Below are positions 1 to 10,178 of a stretch of 15,519 nt of DNA, in pieces. How positions within the stretch are numbered: the stretch's first letter is position 1; each line of letters opens with the position of its first letter. The translations under genes and the position numbers were made by a program. The notes under the pieces are model-generated. The model saw only the letters and a list, made by a program, of their open reading frames with translations, searched no databases and was not told where the DNA came from. The stretch comes from Auxenochlorella pyrenoidosa (lineage: Eukaryota; Chlorophyta; Trebouxiophyceae; Chlorellales; Chlorellaceae). The DNA is taken from assembly GCA_001430745.1 (NCBI GenBank), contig KQ481961.1:110042-125560 (forward strand), in the 5' to 3' direction.

Positions 1-91
1 ACACACCGCATTGCAGCAGTCGTCCACCCCCACCCACCCACCCACCCACCCACACACACACACACACACCGGCGTTGCAGCAGTCGTCCAC
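1..91. repeat. Duplicated exon end flanking CCCA and CA microsatellites
   Basis: The 17-mer ttgcagcagtcgtccac occurs at 11-27 and again at 75-91, each preceded on its left by an acacaccg-like stretch. The right copy is the end of a peptidase exon (VDDCCN on the minus strand) with its GT donor at 69-68. Between the copies lie a (CCCA)n run and a (CA)n run. On the transcript strand this reads GT-repeat then GGGT-repeat. Confidence 0.85.
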
Positions 92-3000
92 ATCCACGAT
101 GCCCCAGTTGCCCGACAGGCGCTGCCTGAAGGCGCGGCCGTAGCCGGTGGACCCGCCATAGTTGATGTCGGCGACGGCAAAGCCTGCAGGGAGGGGTGGC
201 AGCGGGCGGGCCAGGCAGCCTGGAGCATCTCCGGAAGCAACCACCGCCGCCCGCTATGGTTCTGGCGGCGCCTCACGCGCTGCGCACGAAGGGGCTGCTC
301 GTCGCCTGCTGCGGCGCCCGGCAAGACGTGCAGCCGCAGCGCCACCGCAGAGAAGGGGGGAAAGCAGCAGGGTGAAGCGTGCGCGGCAGGGCATGCCAGG
401 GCACGCCAGGGCACGGCAGGGGCACGGCAGCGTGCTGCATAGGAATGACAGGGCTCGGCGGGGCGTGGCAGCCCCCACCCCGGCTGGTCCAGTACTGCAG
501 GCCCAGGTAGAAGGCAGTGGATGCCTGGGAGGTGGGCCCGCCGTGGATCTTGACCAGCAGGGGTGGCAGGGCGCCCGGTGGCGCGGCAAAGTCCTGCAGG
601 CGGCGGCGACGGCGACGGCGGGCGCGCGTCTCTCGAGGGCCCAGGGCAGGGGGTCGCAGGGTAACACCAGTGGCGTGCTCGTGGGCGGCAAGGGCGAGGC
701 CACGCGTGCGCCTGACGGCCTGTCCTGCGCCCCAGAAAGCCCCGCAGCGTGGCGAACTGGGCAGGCTGACAACAACCCAGACGGTACTTCTGGCTGCCAC
801 CCCCACTCCCACCCCCACCCCCAACGCCAACCCCCAACCCCCTGCCTTGTTGCGCGGCCGGTAGAAGTTCATGTAGGCGGTGAGGCCGCCCTCGGTCTCA
901 AACTCCACCACCGTGGGCTCAGACAGGTAGCCCGGGTCCACCTGGGGGGGCAGGGACACATGTAGGTGCCGTGCACTGGGTGGCTGGCTCGCCTGGCACC
1001 AAGGGGCCGTGCCGATCGAGTGGGGCAGGGCGGGATCGAGTGGGACAGGCCGGGGTGCAAGGGTGCGGAGTGTGCGCAGCAGCGCGCGTCCCCGGCGTTC
1101 AGCAGGGAGGTGTTGCATTCAGTCGTGGGGATGTTGCATTCCGCCCGCACCTGCGTTGTGGCAGAGGTCTGGACGACCTGCCAGTCCTCGGGCCTGCTGG
1201 CCGCCAGCGCCTCCAGGTTGGCCGCCTCCAGCAGCACCACGGCAGAGGGCTGCAGCGTCCAGCGCGCCGCCGCCGCCACCTTGATCGCGCCGCCGGGGCC
1301 CTGCATGGAGTGTCAGCGGGGTGCGGCGCACTCAGGTGCATGCACGCGGAAGGGTGGGATACGGGCGGGGGGCATCCGGCGTGGCGCTGCGGGCGCATCA
1401 GACTGGGCCATGGTGCAGTACAGCACTAAGGGCCTTGCACACCAGGGCGCAGCGGGCCGGGGCAGGGCACGGCGGCAGGGGACGGGAGGCAGTCTGCTGG
1501 GAAAGGCGGCTGTGACGCACTATGAAAGCGGACAGGGCAGCAGGCTGCACGAACGCCACGCTCCGATTGCCGCCCGTCGCCTTGCACAGCATGCACTGCC
1601 TGCGCCTGCACAAACCGCTGCAGCGCTGTCTGCTTTCGACCCGCGCGGCACGCACAGCCGCGCCCTGCCCACCAGCGCCAGCGCGCACCTCGTGCACGGC
1701 CAGGGAGGGCCCGGCAAAGGAGGTGAAGGGCGTGGACAGCTCTGTGACTGCCCCGGTGGCAGGGTCGATGAGGGCCAGGGTGGCGTCTGCATGGCAGGCA
1801 GGGCAGGCTTGCAGCATGCTCGAAAGGCGGGTGCATCAATCAAAGCCGGAGCAGGTGCGGCAGGGTGGGCAGGGGGGCACCCTTGGGGAGAGCGAACCGG
1901 CCGGTGCGCCACGGCGCAGCTGACGAAACCCTCTGCGCCAGGAGCAGGCGGCTGAGCAGCCTGTGAGGGCTGAGCGGCCTGGAAGCGCTGAGCGGCCTGT
2001 GAGGGTTGAGCAGCCTAGGAGCGCACCCGTCTTTTTGGGGTCGGCAAACACCGCCAGCACCTGGCCGCTGGACAGCACGACGTAGGGCCTGCAGGCAGGT
2101 GAAGGGGATGACAAAGCAGGGCGTGGGTGTGCCCAGTTGGATTAGGCTCACGCAGGCAGGCACAGCTCCCTGCTGCCTTCAGCCTGGGACATACTGATTT
2201 ATCAGAGGTATCAACCAGTTGTCATCCAAAGATATGAACTTATTTATACTCATTGATTGAATAAGGTACCGACTCACTGCTGGCCAAAGCGCCACATGGG
2301 GGCCGCAAACTCCGCAGCCATGGGCAGCACCGGCTCCACCTGCATTGTGGAAAGGCCGGAAGACATGATGAGGAAACAGCCGGAAGCAGCAGGAGTGGCA
2401 GCCACAGGAGCACCGGCTCCACCCGCAGTGGGCTGGGCAAGGCTGGGCAGCATGGTTAGAGAAGCTCCGCCTCGGCCGGCGGCAGGAGGCCAGGGCTTGC
2501 TCAAGGGCGGGGGATTGGGGTCAGCCCTGCCAGTGAGCCCCAGTGCAAAACTTGGCGCACAGCGGTGACTGCTCACAGTACGGGGCGCCCTAGGGCCCGA
2601 GGGTCCCCCCATCTTTCAAGGTAACCGCCGTGGGGGCGTGGGTGGGTGGGGGTCTGCGCTGCAGAGCCCCGGTTGTGTGCAGACACCAGCCTCACCTGGC
2701 CGCCTGGCTTCTGCACCTTCAGATTCCACCAGCCATCGGGGGCGTCTGCAGGGCAGGCAGGGTGGGCAGGCGCGCCTGTCAGGAAGCCACCCGCCCGAAG
2801 TGCTGCCCTCAAGGGCTGCCGCAAACGCACGTGCAAGGGCTGTGCCCCATACGATGCAGTTCCCGGCATAGGCGGGACAGGGTGCAGGCCGCTGCGGCGC
2901 AGAGGCAGGCCGGGAGGAGCAGCGCGCACAGTATGCCGGCCGGGCAGACCTGAGACAAAGAAGAGCGAGCCGTCGGGGCCCCACTGAGGCAGCACGACAG

Positions 3001-5855
3001 ACTCGCCCTCGGCGCCCGCCACCTGCGCGGCGATGCCATGCACATGAAGAGCGGCGGTTGGACACTGTAGGAACTTAAGGGTAGCCTTAGAAGCCGGCAC
3101 CATGCATCGCCATGCATTGGCTGATGCATCGAGCACCGGCGCGCCACAAACCAGCCCGCCGCAGCCTGCCGGCCATGGCAGGCGCCCCGCCAACCTTGCG
3201 GTGGTTGCTCAGCGTGCCATCCGCCGCCACATCAGCGACCCACAGCCTGAGCAGCAAGCAGAGGCAGGCGAGACAACAGCTGGGCACTGCTGGTACAGTA
3301 CAGGGGGCCGATAGCTTTGCAGCGCAGTGGCGGCACGAGCGCTTGGAAAGGGGGAAAGTGGCGGCACCGAGGCATTGCCCGACTGGGCGGCTGGCGCTGC
3401 ACTGCACCGCGGCAGCAGCGCTCGCAGGTTGGCCCCCTGGCCCCACCCACCCACACGCCCCACCACCCCGACCCCCTCACTGTGTGTCATCCCATGGCAT
3501 GTTGGGGTGCTGCCAGGTCACCCAGGCCAGCCTGCGCGGCAGGGGATGAGAGCGTGCGTGTGCCGGTTGGTTCGAAGGTTTCAAACCTGGGGGCCAACGA
3601 CGCGCCCTTCCTTCAGTCCCAGCGCAGCGCATGGAACAGGTGCAACCGCAGATCAGTACACAAAAATGCGGAACAGAGAGGCAAGGCGGGAGGGGCCTGA
3701 AGAGCGCGCTGACTTGGAGCCGTCAGGGCTGAGCCGAGGAGAGGCGTAAAAGTCGGCGCCAGACACGAGGGTGGTCACTGTGCCGCTGGCCAGGTCTGCA
3801 CTGGGCCGGGGAGGGAAGCGAGGCAAGGGTTCGCCAGCAGGGAGGAAACGGAGCACAGGGCAAGGAAAGGATGTTCAAGGACAAGTGCCTGGGGCACTGA
3901 GCTGGCTAGACGGCGGGCAGGGCGCTGACGCGGGTCGTATTGCAGCACGAGGCACGTGGCAGGCCCGGGGCAGAACCCCCGTTCCAAAGCAGGGCGGCAT
4001 GCATCGCGCGCGGGCGGGCCGCAGCGCGGCGCGAGCGGGCGTGCGCAACAGGCGGCAGAGGGTCGGGGCGACGCACCGACGGCCCCCACGGTGGTCACTG
4101 CCTCGCCCTCCCCAGAGTGGTCCTCGACAACACAGACCAGCCTGCAGCAGGCCGGGGGCGTGCCAGGGCTTGGCGCCTCGGTGTGTGCCTAAGTGGCTTC
4201 AAGGTTGGCTTGGTGGCCTTGATTGGTGGCCAGTGCAGCCTCGCTGCTTATGGCGGCTGCCGGCAGCACTGCCGCAGGCTCCCTCTGTCTCAAAAAAGCA
4301 CATGCATGCTCCAGATGGCATGGCGGGGGCGGGCTCCGTGCCGCGGAAGCGGGCGCAGCAGCCTGCACCGCCTCCCAGCCCGCAGCAACCACACCTGTTG
4401 CGCGCGGCGTCGATGTCGGCGTCTGCGAAGCGCAGCCCGCTGTCGGCGGCGGTGAGCGGGCGCGGCGCGGAGGGTGGGCCGCCCGCGGGCAGGTCCTGCA
4501 CGTACAGCCGCTGGTCCCTGCAGGGGCGCAGGGGAGAGCCAAGTATTACTGTTAAACAGTTAACAAGGTGCACGCAGCACACTGGCATGCTGCGAAGCAC
4601 TTCACAGGGCGCGGGCAGCTCGCCAGCAGGCGCAGCGCCTGATGGGAAGCTGCGGGCTGGCCCCAGGTGCTGCCGTTGTGCCCTCTCAGAGCAGCTGTTC
4701 AAGGCATGCCCGGAAACACTACTTCTGACTTCAAGCCTTCGATTCGAAGCCTTCGATTGGAAGCCTCACCCAAAGTTGGAGAAGTATGCGGCCCCCTGGC
4801 CCAGCACATAGTCGCCGCCGCCATACTCCTGCAGGATTGGGGAACAATTAGAAAGAACGAGTTACTGGTTATTAGAGGTAGATTTATTATAAAGGGGATG
4901 GGGGGGAGGCACAGCCTGTGAGAGGGCGCGCGCGCAGGTGATGGGAGCGCATGCACGCGGCTGCTGTGAGACCCATGGCATGGAGGGTAGTGCCAGCGCG
5001 CTGCTTACTCAAGGAACAGCCATGCAAACTGGCACACACGCCTCGCCAGCGCCAGCTGTGCTGCCACACAGGGCCAGGTCCAGCCCCTCGCCCACCTGCA
5101 CACGCGTCCGCACGTTCAGCCCGCTGTCGGGCCCGGGCGACACGTCGGCGGCTTCCCCGCCGCCGGCCGGCCTGCGGGGCAGCAGGCACAGCGCGGTTGA
5201 GCAGCGCTGCCAGCACCCCCCCCAGTCGGTTGGAGCAAGTCCAGCTGTCAATGTCAGGCGCAGCATGGTTTGAAGTTGCTGAGCAGCAGGGTGGTGGGGC
5301 CCGCGTGGCTACAGCACCGCCCAGCGTGGCCCCACCTGCGGACCAGGACCACCCGCCCCTTCTCTGTGGGCCTCCCCTCCAGCCAGAGCAGGTCGCCGTT
5401 AGCAGTAAAGCTGACAGCGCCCAGTGCCTTGGTCTGCGGGGAGGACGCTCAGGAGGCGAGGAAGAGAGCTGGGCAACCAAGCGGCATGCAGAGGCTCAAT
5501 GGCCCACGCAAGCAGCCATGGCATTGTGCTTCAGGCAACGAGCAGCCAGGGCAAAGGCCTGTTGATCCAATTTACTCACAGCCGAGGTGATGAGGTCGCT
5601 GGTGATGGGGCTCTCCCACTCGCCATACGGGCGCTCTGTGGGCGCCATGGCTGGTTCGCTGGCAGCGGCGGCAGGTGCAGCGGCGACAGTGGTAGGCCGG
5701 CGGCGGGCGTGCTGGATGGCGCGGCTCGCCGTTAGATCGCCCGATCGCAGACCAAGGCTCGCTGGTGATGATCGGTTAAAAAGGCGCACCCAGCGGCAGA
5801 CGGTGGAGGAGGCTCCACTAGCAGCCACGCCGCAAGCGCGAGCCGCGGCGTACAT
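70..5855 (-). CDS. S9 (prolyl-oligopeptidase) family serine peptidase, 18 exons, 3' partial
   Basis: Exons in transcript order: 5855-5580, 5433-5336, 5171-5096, 4828-4770, 4517-4395, 4141-4077, 3795-3714, 3531-3481, 3246-3195, 3022-2950, 2745-2696, 2339-2278, 2088-2027, 1786-1689, 1300-1151, 941-846, 593-479, 183-70. All phases join, giving 567 aa before the edge. Residues about 75-470 read as the N-terminal beta-propeller ([39 protein letters not shown]). The alpha/beta-hydrolase part begins with [10 protein letters not shown] (506-515) and [10 protein letters not shown] (537-546). The catalytic Ser, Asp and His lie beyond the left edge. Known of the family: such enzymes cleave peptides or acyl-peptides, and plant members are often organellar. 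The start is uncertain. ATG 5855 gives an Arg/Ser/Ala-rich, transit-like leader; ATG 5648 has the better context (gccATGg) and no leader; 5987 and 6011 are also open. The intron at 594-845 uses a GC donor. Confidence 0.9.
381..430. repeat. 10-bp tandem repeat in peptidase intron
   Basis: Five head-to-tail, slightly diverged 10-bp units of the form gcacggcagg fill 381-430 inside the intron 184-478. Confidence 0.75.
797..845 (-). repeat. G-run tract at a GC splice donor
   Basis: On the transcript (minus) strand the intron starts AAG|GCAGGGGGTTGG and continues as repeated GGGGG/GGGTGG blocks over about 45 bases. The spacing of the G-runs fits a G-quadruplex-capable sequence directly downstream of a non-canonical donor. 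Confidence 0.7.
844..845 (-). other. GC splice donor, peptidase
   Basis: The exon ends ...CGC AAC AAG and the intron begins GCAGGG. Joining to CTGCAG|GAC at 593 restores the family reading RPRNK-DFAAP in phase 0. No nearby GT keeps the frame. Confidence 0.8.
1951..2022. repeat. 18-bp minisatellite, four units, beside a donor
   Basis: Four exact-length 18-bp units start at 1951, 1969, 1987 and 2005; the type unit is gctgagcggcctgtgagg and each copy differs at a few bases. The array stops four bases from the peptidase splice donor at 2026-2025. Confidence 0.85.
3436..3480 (-). repeat. G-run tract at the start of a peptidase intron
   Basis: The transcript strand reads GTGAGGGGGTCGGGG and continues with four more runs of three or four G within about 45 bases of the donor. 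The pattern can form a G-quadruplex. Confidence 0.65.
4731..4766. repeat. 14-bp tandem repeat next to a donor
   Basis: Units tcaagccttcgatt (4731-4744) and cgaagccttcgatt (4745-4758) are followed by a partial third (ggaagcct), ending two bases before the donor dinucleotide at 4768-4769 in the intron 4518-4769. Confidence 0.75.
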
Positions 5856-6266
5856 TCGACAGCAATCTTCTCCCTTGTCAAAGATCTCTGGCCGGATTGG
5901 TCCGATTGGTCCAGAGAGGGCAGCAGCGGTGCCAGCGCAGCGCACGCTGGCAGCAGCTCTGGCGGCAGTGGGCCGTGGCGTGCTCATGCATTGCATGTCT
6001 GCCCTCCCCATGCATCACACCAAGCAACCATTCCAACCATTGAGCGACCAGGCTGTCGGAGTGCGCATAAGGAGATGAGAAGCCTGAATCAAGTCGACGA
6101 GCTTTGGTTGCAGTGCTAGAACTGGGCTGTCACTGCGACGCCGCCTGCCTGCTCTGTTGACTCAGTGTTCTGAATTCCAAAAATGCTGCTGTCAAGGTGA
6201 ATGGCGGCTCATGCACGGTTTGATTGCAGCGCACTGCGCAAAACAGAAGCCCCCCCGTGGTGCCGC
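5856..6266 (-). other. Spacer between CAP stop and the peptidase start
   Basis: This 411-bp stretch must contain the CAP 3' UTR and poly(A) site and the promoter plus 5' UTR of the peptidase. I saw no TGTAA-type poly(A) signal on the minus strand and no obvious core promoter. The minus-strand frame of peptidase exon 1 stays open up to an ATG at 6011, so part of it may be coding. A 9-bp direct repeat (gattggtcc) lies near 5900. Confidence 0.5.
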
Positions 6267-9200
6267 CTACGCGCCGCTGTGCGCCACGGGCTCCGTCACC
6301 CACCGCCCGCCGCGGAATCGAGTCACAAACTGCTCCGGAATGGCGCTTTCCACAGGCTCCGCATCCTCTGCGGCAGAGCGGAGCGCATCCAGGGAAAGGA
6401 TGTGGCGGCCAGGGGGCGCAGGCACAGGCGTGCAGCAACGAGGCAGCAGAGCGCCGACTCACTGCAGCAGCCCAAGCCTCTCTGCATCGGCACTTTGCAC
6501 ATTATGAATCAACAGGTCCAGGGGCCCCCCCACACCCCCCAACCCCACACCCACTCCCCCAACCCCCACCCACCGACCCTTCCCACCCCACACCATCCAT
6601 ACCCACCTGTGGCTCCCGGCACCACCACATTGACCTCTGAAGACTTGGCAGTGGTGATGTCGGTGCTCTCAAGCGAGCCCCGCGGCAGGTAGAGCTGCAG
6701 GGAAAGTGAGAGACATGGGTGTTTCCACACACATGCTCGCACACAGCATATCAAGTGGGGGGCGGTGTGGGCAGGAAGACGTGCCTCCTCCAGCCAGGGG
6801 TGTGACGCGTGCGTGTGCGTGCGTCAGAAAGCGGAAGCAGGGCAGCGTCGTACCCCACAATAAAGAAGCAAAGCCCATGCTGGGGCGCAGCCCACTGCTG
6901 CTGCTCCTGCATCCGCCCCAGCCTGCTGCTGCACACCTGGCAGCCGTCGCACTTGTCCACCGCCACAGTCGGCACCGCCCCCGTGCACTGCACCTCCACC
7001 CCAGCACAGTTGACCAGCTCACAGGTGGCCACCACTGCAGCACAGGGAGGCGCAGACCATCGCATGAGGACTTGGCTGCTGGAGCTGGGATGCTCACTGG
7101 CAGTCAATTGTCTCGCTCAGAAGTGCTGGCTGCTGATGCATGCGTCAGGAGATTTGGCCAGCCGGTGGCCGCGGGTGCGCAGTGAAGGGCGAGCGTGCGC
7201 AGCGCGGCGCAGCGCGCGAGCATGTACACGGGGCCCTGCTGCAGGCGGCTTGCCTTGGTCGAAGAGCAGGCCCGTGCGGGTGCACTTATCCATCGTGATT
7301 GCGTTGACTTTGCCACGCACCTGCACACTCAGCCACAGCCAGAGCACGGATGCGCGCACGCATGCGCAGTCAGCAGCAGAGAAAGATTTCCGGCAAGGTG
7401 CACAAAGGCAGACGAGCGCTGCTGCGCTTTCGCGCTGCCCATCCCCTGCATAACGTGGCATGCAACAACACGCTGGCTGTTCCCGGTCAAGGCTTCCCGA
7501 CCCTGCACCGACTTGGTGGGCAGCCCCGCGCAGCCCACACCTGGATGGTGCTGCCGCTGCAGTTGAAGATGTATACCGTCTGCTTGGGCTCCGTCTGCTC
7601 AATGACAATCTCGCGGTTGCCAACCTGCAGAAAGGGCCGGAACGAGGGGCGGGACACATCGCGTCCGCTGCTGACGCACAAACGCTGCTACGGCTTCTAT
7701 ATGGTCAGTCCAGCCTGCCCCGCGCGTCAGCGATGCAGCCTTCCAACGTGTGCAGGGAGGCGGCTGGCGGCAAGCATGCTGGGCCAGGGGCAGGCCAGCG
7801 AGCATGCGCAGAGCATGCTCACGTGGTTTTCCACCACCCACTTGCGCCCCTGCTCGCACTCGAGCCGGGGCGGCGCTGCAGGCTTGGCCCTTGCTGCTGC
7901 TGCTGCTGCGCTGCCAGCTGCCGCTGCCGGCGCCGCCGGGGAGGGCCCGGCGGGCACTGCGCCGCTGCGGTCACCGCGATTCTTTGTCTTCATGTCGTCT
8001 TCAGAGCGCCAGGCAAAGGGAGCATGCCAGGGAGCGCCAGGCAAAGGGAGCATGCCAGGCAAAACGTAACTGTCAAAATAGATGCCACCAAGCCAGGGCT
8101 GCCACCAAGCCAGGGCTCTCTGCACCCAGCTTCAGCACAAGCCCCCATGGTTGTTGCTGTGCCTTGCGCCGGCACCTGATATGACGCAGCCGCCCTGGGC
8201 ACCCCCTCACCGGTGACCTTTCGCAGGCCAGACGTGACGGATGTACCCTTGTTAATGTCGGCAAACAGGGCTGCCATAGGGTTGCCCCCTCCGCTGCTGC
8301 CGCTGTTGGCCGCTGCCGCTGCTGGCTTGCGTTCGGCAAGCAGCGCGCCAGGTGGCGGGGGCGGCGGCGGGGGCGGCGGGCCGCCGGGCGCCTTGGGAGG
8401 CGGCGCCGGTGCTGCTGCTGGCTTTGCTGCTGCCGGCGCAGCGGGCCCCGCCCCTGGCTTGAAGTCAGAGGCCGGGATGCCGCCAGCGTTCCAGGCAGGC
8501 CCAGCAGGGAAGTGCCGCGCACAGAAGGCCTGCAGGCAGAGGGCACTTGGCCGCGTTGAACGCTGTGCGCTGGCAACACAAAACAGGAGCCACATTCTCT
8601 GCGGTTCCGCGTCCTCGCCTTGTCCGGCCCCATCTGCTGCGCCCGCCGCTGCTCGTTCAGTGCTGCCCCAGGCCCAGCCCCAGGCCGGGCCCAGGGCATG
8701 CCCAGCCACAGGCCCCGGCCCGGTGCGCACCTTGAGCCCTGCAAGCAGGTCCTTGAGGGCCTGCACCCAGGTGACGTGATTGGGGTCCTTGGCCCGCCAC
8801 TCCATCAGGACCTGCTTGGGGCGGGACAGCAGGCGCAGCACGCGGGCACCCTGTCAGGCGCAGTGCTGTCGCCGGAGGAGCCCGTGCCGCTGGCCCGCCC
8901 CTCTTTTCGGGCCTTGCTGGAACGGGCGGGTGCGCGCAGTGTTGGGACAGCAGCGCGTACATAGGCCGGGTGCTGGCTGATCAGCCTGGGCTGTGCCTCA
9001 TGCGTGAACCACCCCCCTGCGGCACACAAGCAGGACGCAGCCCCTGGGGCACACAAGCGGGAGGCAGCCCCTGGGGCACACAAGCAGGAGGCAGCCTTAC
9101 GGCGCGCCTTGGTGGCGTAAAAGTCGGCCGCCGAGGCAGCGTCCTCGACATGCTGAGCCGGCAAGCGGATGCCTGCGGGCCAGGCACACGGGCAGGGAGG

Positions 9201-10178
9201 GCAGCGTCGTCGGCGATATGGCCCTTCAAACACGTGGCGCGGAAGGGCGTGGCCGCATGCATGGCGACGGGGCCAGCCTGCGGCCCCCCCAGCGGCACGC
9301 GACGCGGCAGCTGCGCGCGGCGCACCCCGCCGCCGCTCACCGCAGTTTGGCCCGGTATAGACCACCCAGCTCAGCGCCTGCATGGCCTCCGACACAAACT
9401 TGAAGTGGTGCTGGTAGGGGCTGCTTAGAGAGGAAGCGGCCGGCAGAGGAGCAGGAGGGCGTTAGCATTGGGTCGGCGCAACACGAGTTGAGGCGCAGCA
9501 TGGCAAGCGCGCGCACGCCCGGGGCATGCAGGGCCGGAACAGCTGCAGCGGCGCTGTCTGATGAACAGAGCAAGCGCGGCTCCGGAGCGCGGCGGGCTGC
9601 AGGCTGCCCCTCCATGCTGCCCCGCTCTGTCGCCCCACACGCCTGCCCTCCCACCTGCGTGGCCCGCTGGCCAGGTCTCCTGCCGCCACCATCTGCTCCC
9701 CAACGGGCGCCACCAGCGCCTGCAGCTCGGCGTCAGACGGCTTGCGGCAGGCGCCTATGGCCTCGATCACGCCCGCCTCCTTTTCAAAGCCCGCCGCCAG
9801 CACCCGCGTCGCCGCCAGCACCTGGCCGCCCACCGCCTCGGCGGCGTCCAGCGCTTTGACCAGCTGGCCGGTCAGCAGCGCGCGGTAGGCTGCCAGCGCA
9901 TCGGCGCCGCTGCCACCGGCAGGGGCAGCAGAGGCCGCGGGCGGTGCCGCAGCGGCAGGCCTGGCCGGAGCAGGAGCGGCGCTGGGGGCGGTACGAGACG
10001 AGGGTGCAAGGGATGACAGGCGGGCCTGCATCGGGCGGTCTCGGTGCCGATTGCGTGAGCGAGTGGCCTGAAGCGACGGGACAGCTTGCACGGCAGCTTG
10101 GGAGCAGGACAGACGCACCTCGAAGGCCTCCAAGCGCTGGGTCACGGCCTCGAGCCTCGAGACCGCAGCCTCCATCAT
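6267..10178 (-). CDS. CAP: Cyclase-associated protein (CAP/Srv2 family), complete, 12 exons
   Basis: Exons: 10178-10119, 10025-9655, 9420-9341, 9172-9108, 8811-8731, 8529-8211, 7998-7823, 7624-7541, 7320-7254, 7034-6937, 6694-6607, 6367-6267 (TAG). They join in frame to 529 aa, a normal CAP length. Residues 8-17 are the RLE repeat (RLEAVTQRLE). About 55-220 form the helical folded domain (WVVYTGPNCG, PAQHVEDAASAADFY, HVTWVQALKDLL). Residues 270-279 are ten prolines, followed by a WH2-type actin-binding segment at about 302-325 (ALFADINKG..GLRKV). The rest is the CARP beta-helix domain (VVENH, IVIEQTEPKQTVYIFNC, ELVNC, ITTAKSSEVNV) ending AIPEQFVTRF...HSGA. Known of the family: CAP binds G-actin, recharges ADP-actin with nucleotide and speeds cofilin-driven filament turnover. 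GC donors follow the exons ending at 9108 and 7254. Two acceptors are NAGNAG. It shares a divergent promoter region with the BtuF-like gene. Confidence 0.95.
6524..6606 (-). repeat. Long G-run tract in the last CAP intron
   Basis: The first roughly 80 bases of this intron on the transcript strand are almost only G-runs separated by T, TT or short spacers, beginning GTGGGTATGG. It is the longest such tract in the window and could form G-quadruplexes. Confidence 0.7.
7252..7253 (-). other. GC splice donor, CAP exon 9
   Basis: The exon ends CAAG and the intron begins GCAAGC, a good match to the known AG|GCAAGT type of GC donor. Joining to TGCAG|TG at 7034 gives FDQVVATCELVNC, as CAP requires. 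Confidence 0.88.
8004..8059. repeat. Perfect 28-bp tandem duplication in CAP intron
   Basis: Positions 8004-8031 and 8032-8059 are identical 28-mers starting gagcgccaggc and ending gcatgccagg. They lie a few bases from the acceptor of CAP exon 7 and each contains one GCATGC. Confidence 0.9.
8084..8117. repeat. Perfect 17-bp tandem duplication in the same CAP intron
   Basis: The unit gccaccaagccagggct occurs at 8084-8100 and 8101-8117 without mismatch. Confidence 0.9.
9021..9096. repeat. 27-bp tandem repeat, nearly three units, in CAP intron
   Basis: Units begin ggcacacaagc at 9021, 9048 and 9075; the third is cut at 22 bases. The intron is 8812-9107, next to the GC donor of CAP exon 4. The unit is a multiple of three and stays open in the CAP frame, giving a nine-residue repeat (AASCLCAPG-like) if the intron were retained. 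Confidence 0.85.
9106..9107 (-). other. GC splice donor, CAP exon 4
   Basis: The exon ends ACCAAG and the intron begins GCGCGC. Joining to AAGCAG|GTC at 8811 gives ADFYATK-VLMEWRAK, matching CAP. A GT seven bases further (ccGTAAGG) would break the frame with every acceptor I tried. Confidence 0.7.

Noticed and set aside
3561..3600. ggttcgaa, resembling a tRNA T-loop
   Set aside because: No acceptor stem, D-arm or anticodon arm can be built around it.
3771..4811. 346-residue plus-strand open frame
   Set aside because: It lies antisense across three peptidase exons and their introns, with no recognisable domain.
5580..6266. TGTAA-type poly(A) signal for CAP
   Set aside because: I looked for it because green algae often use it, but found none on the minus strand here; none is claimed.
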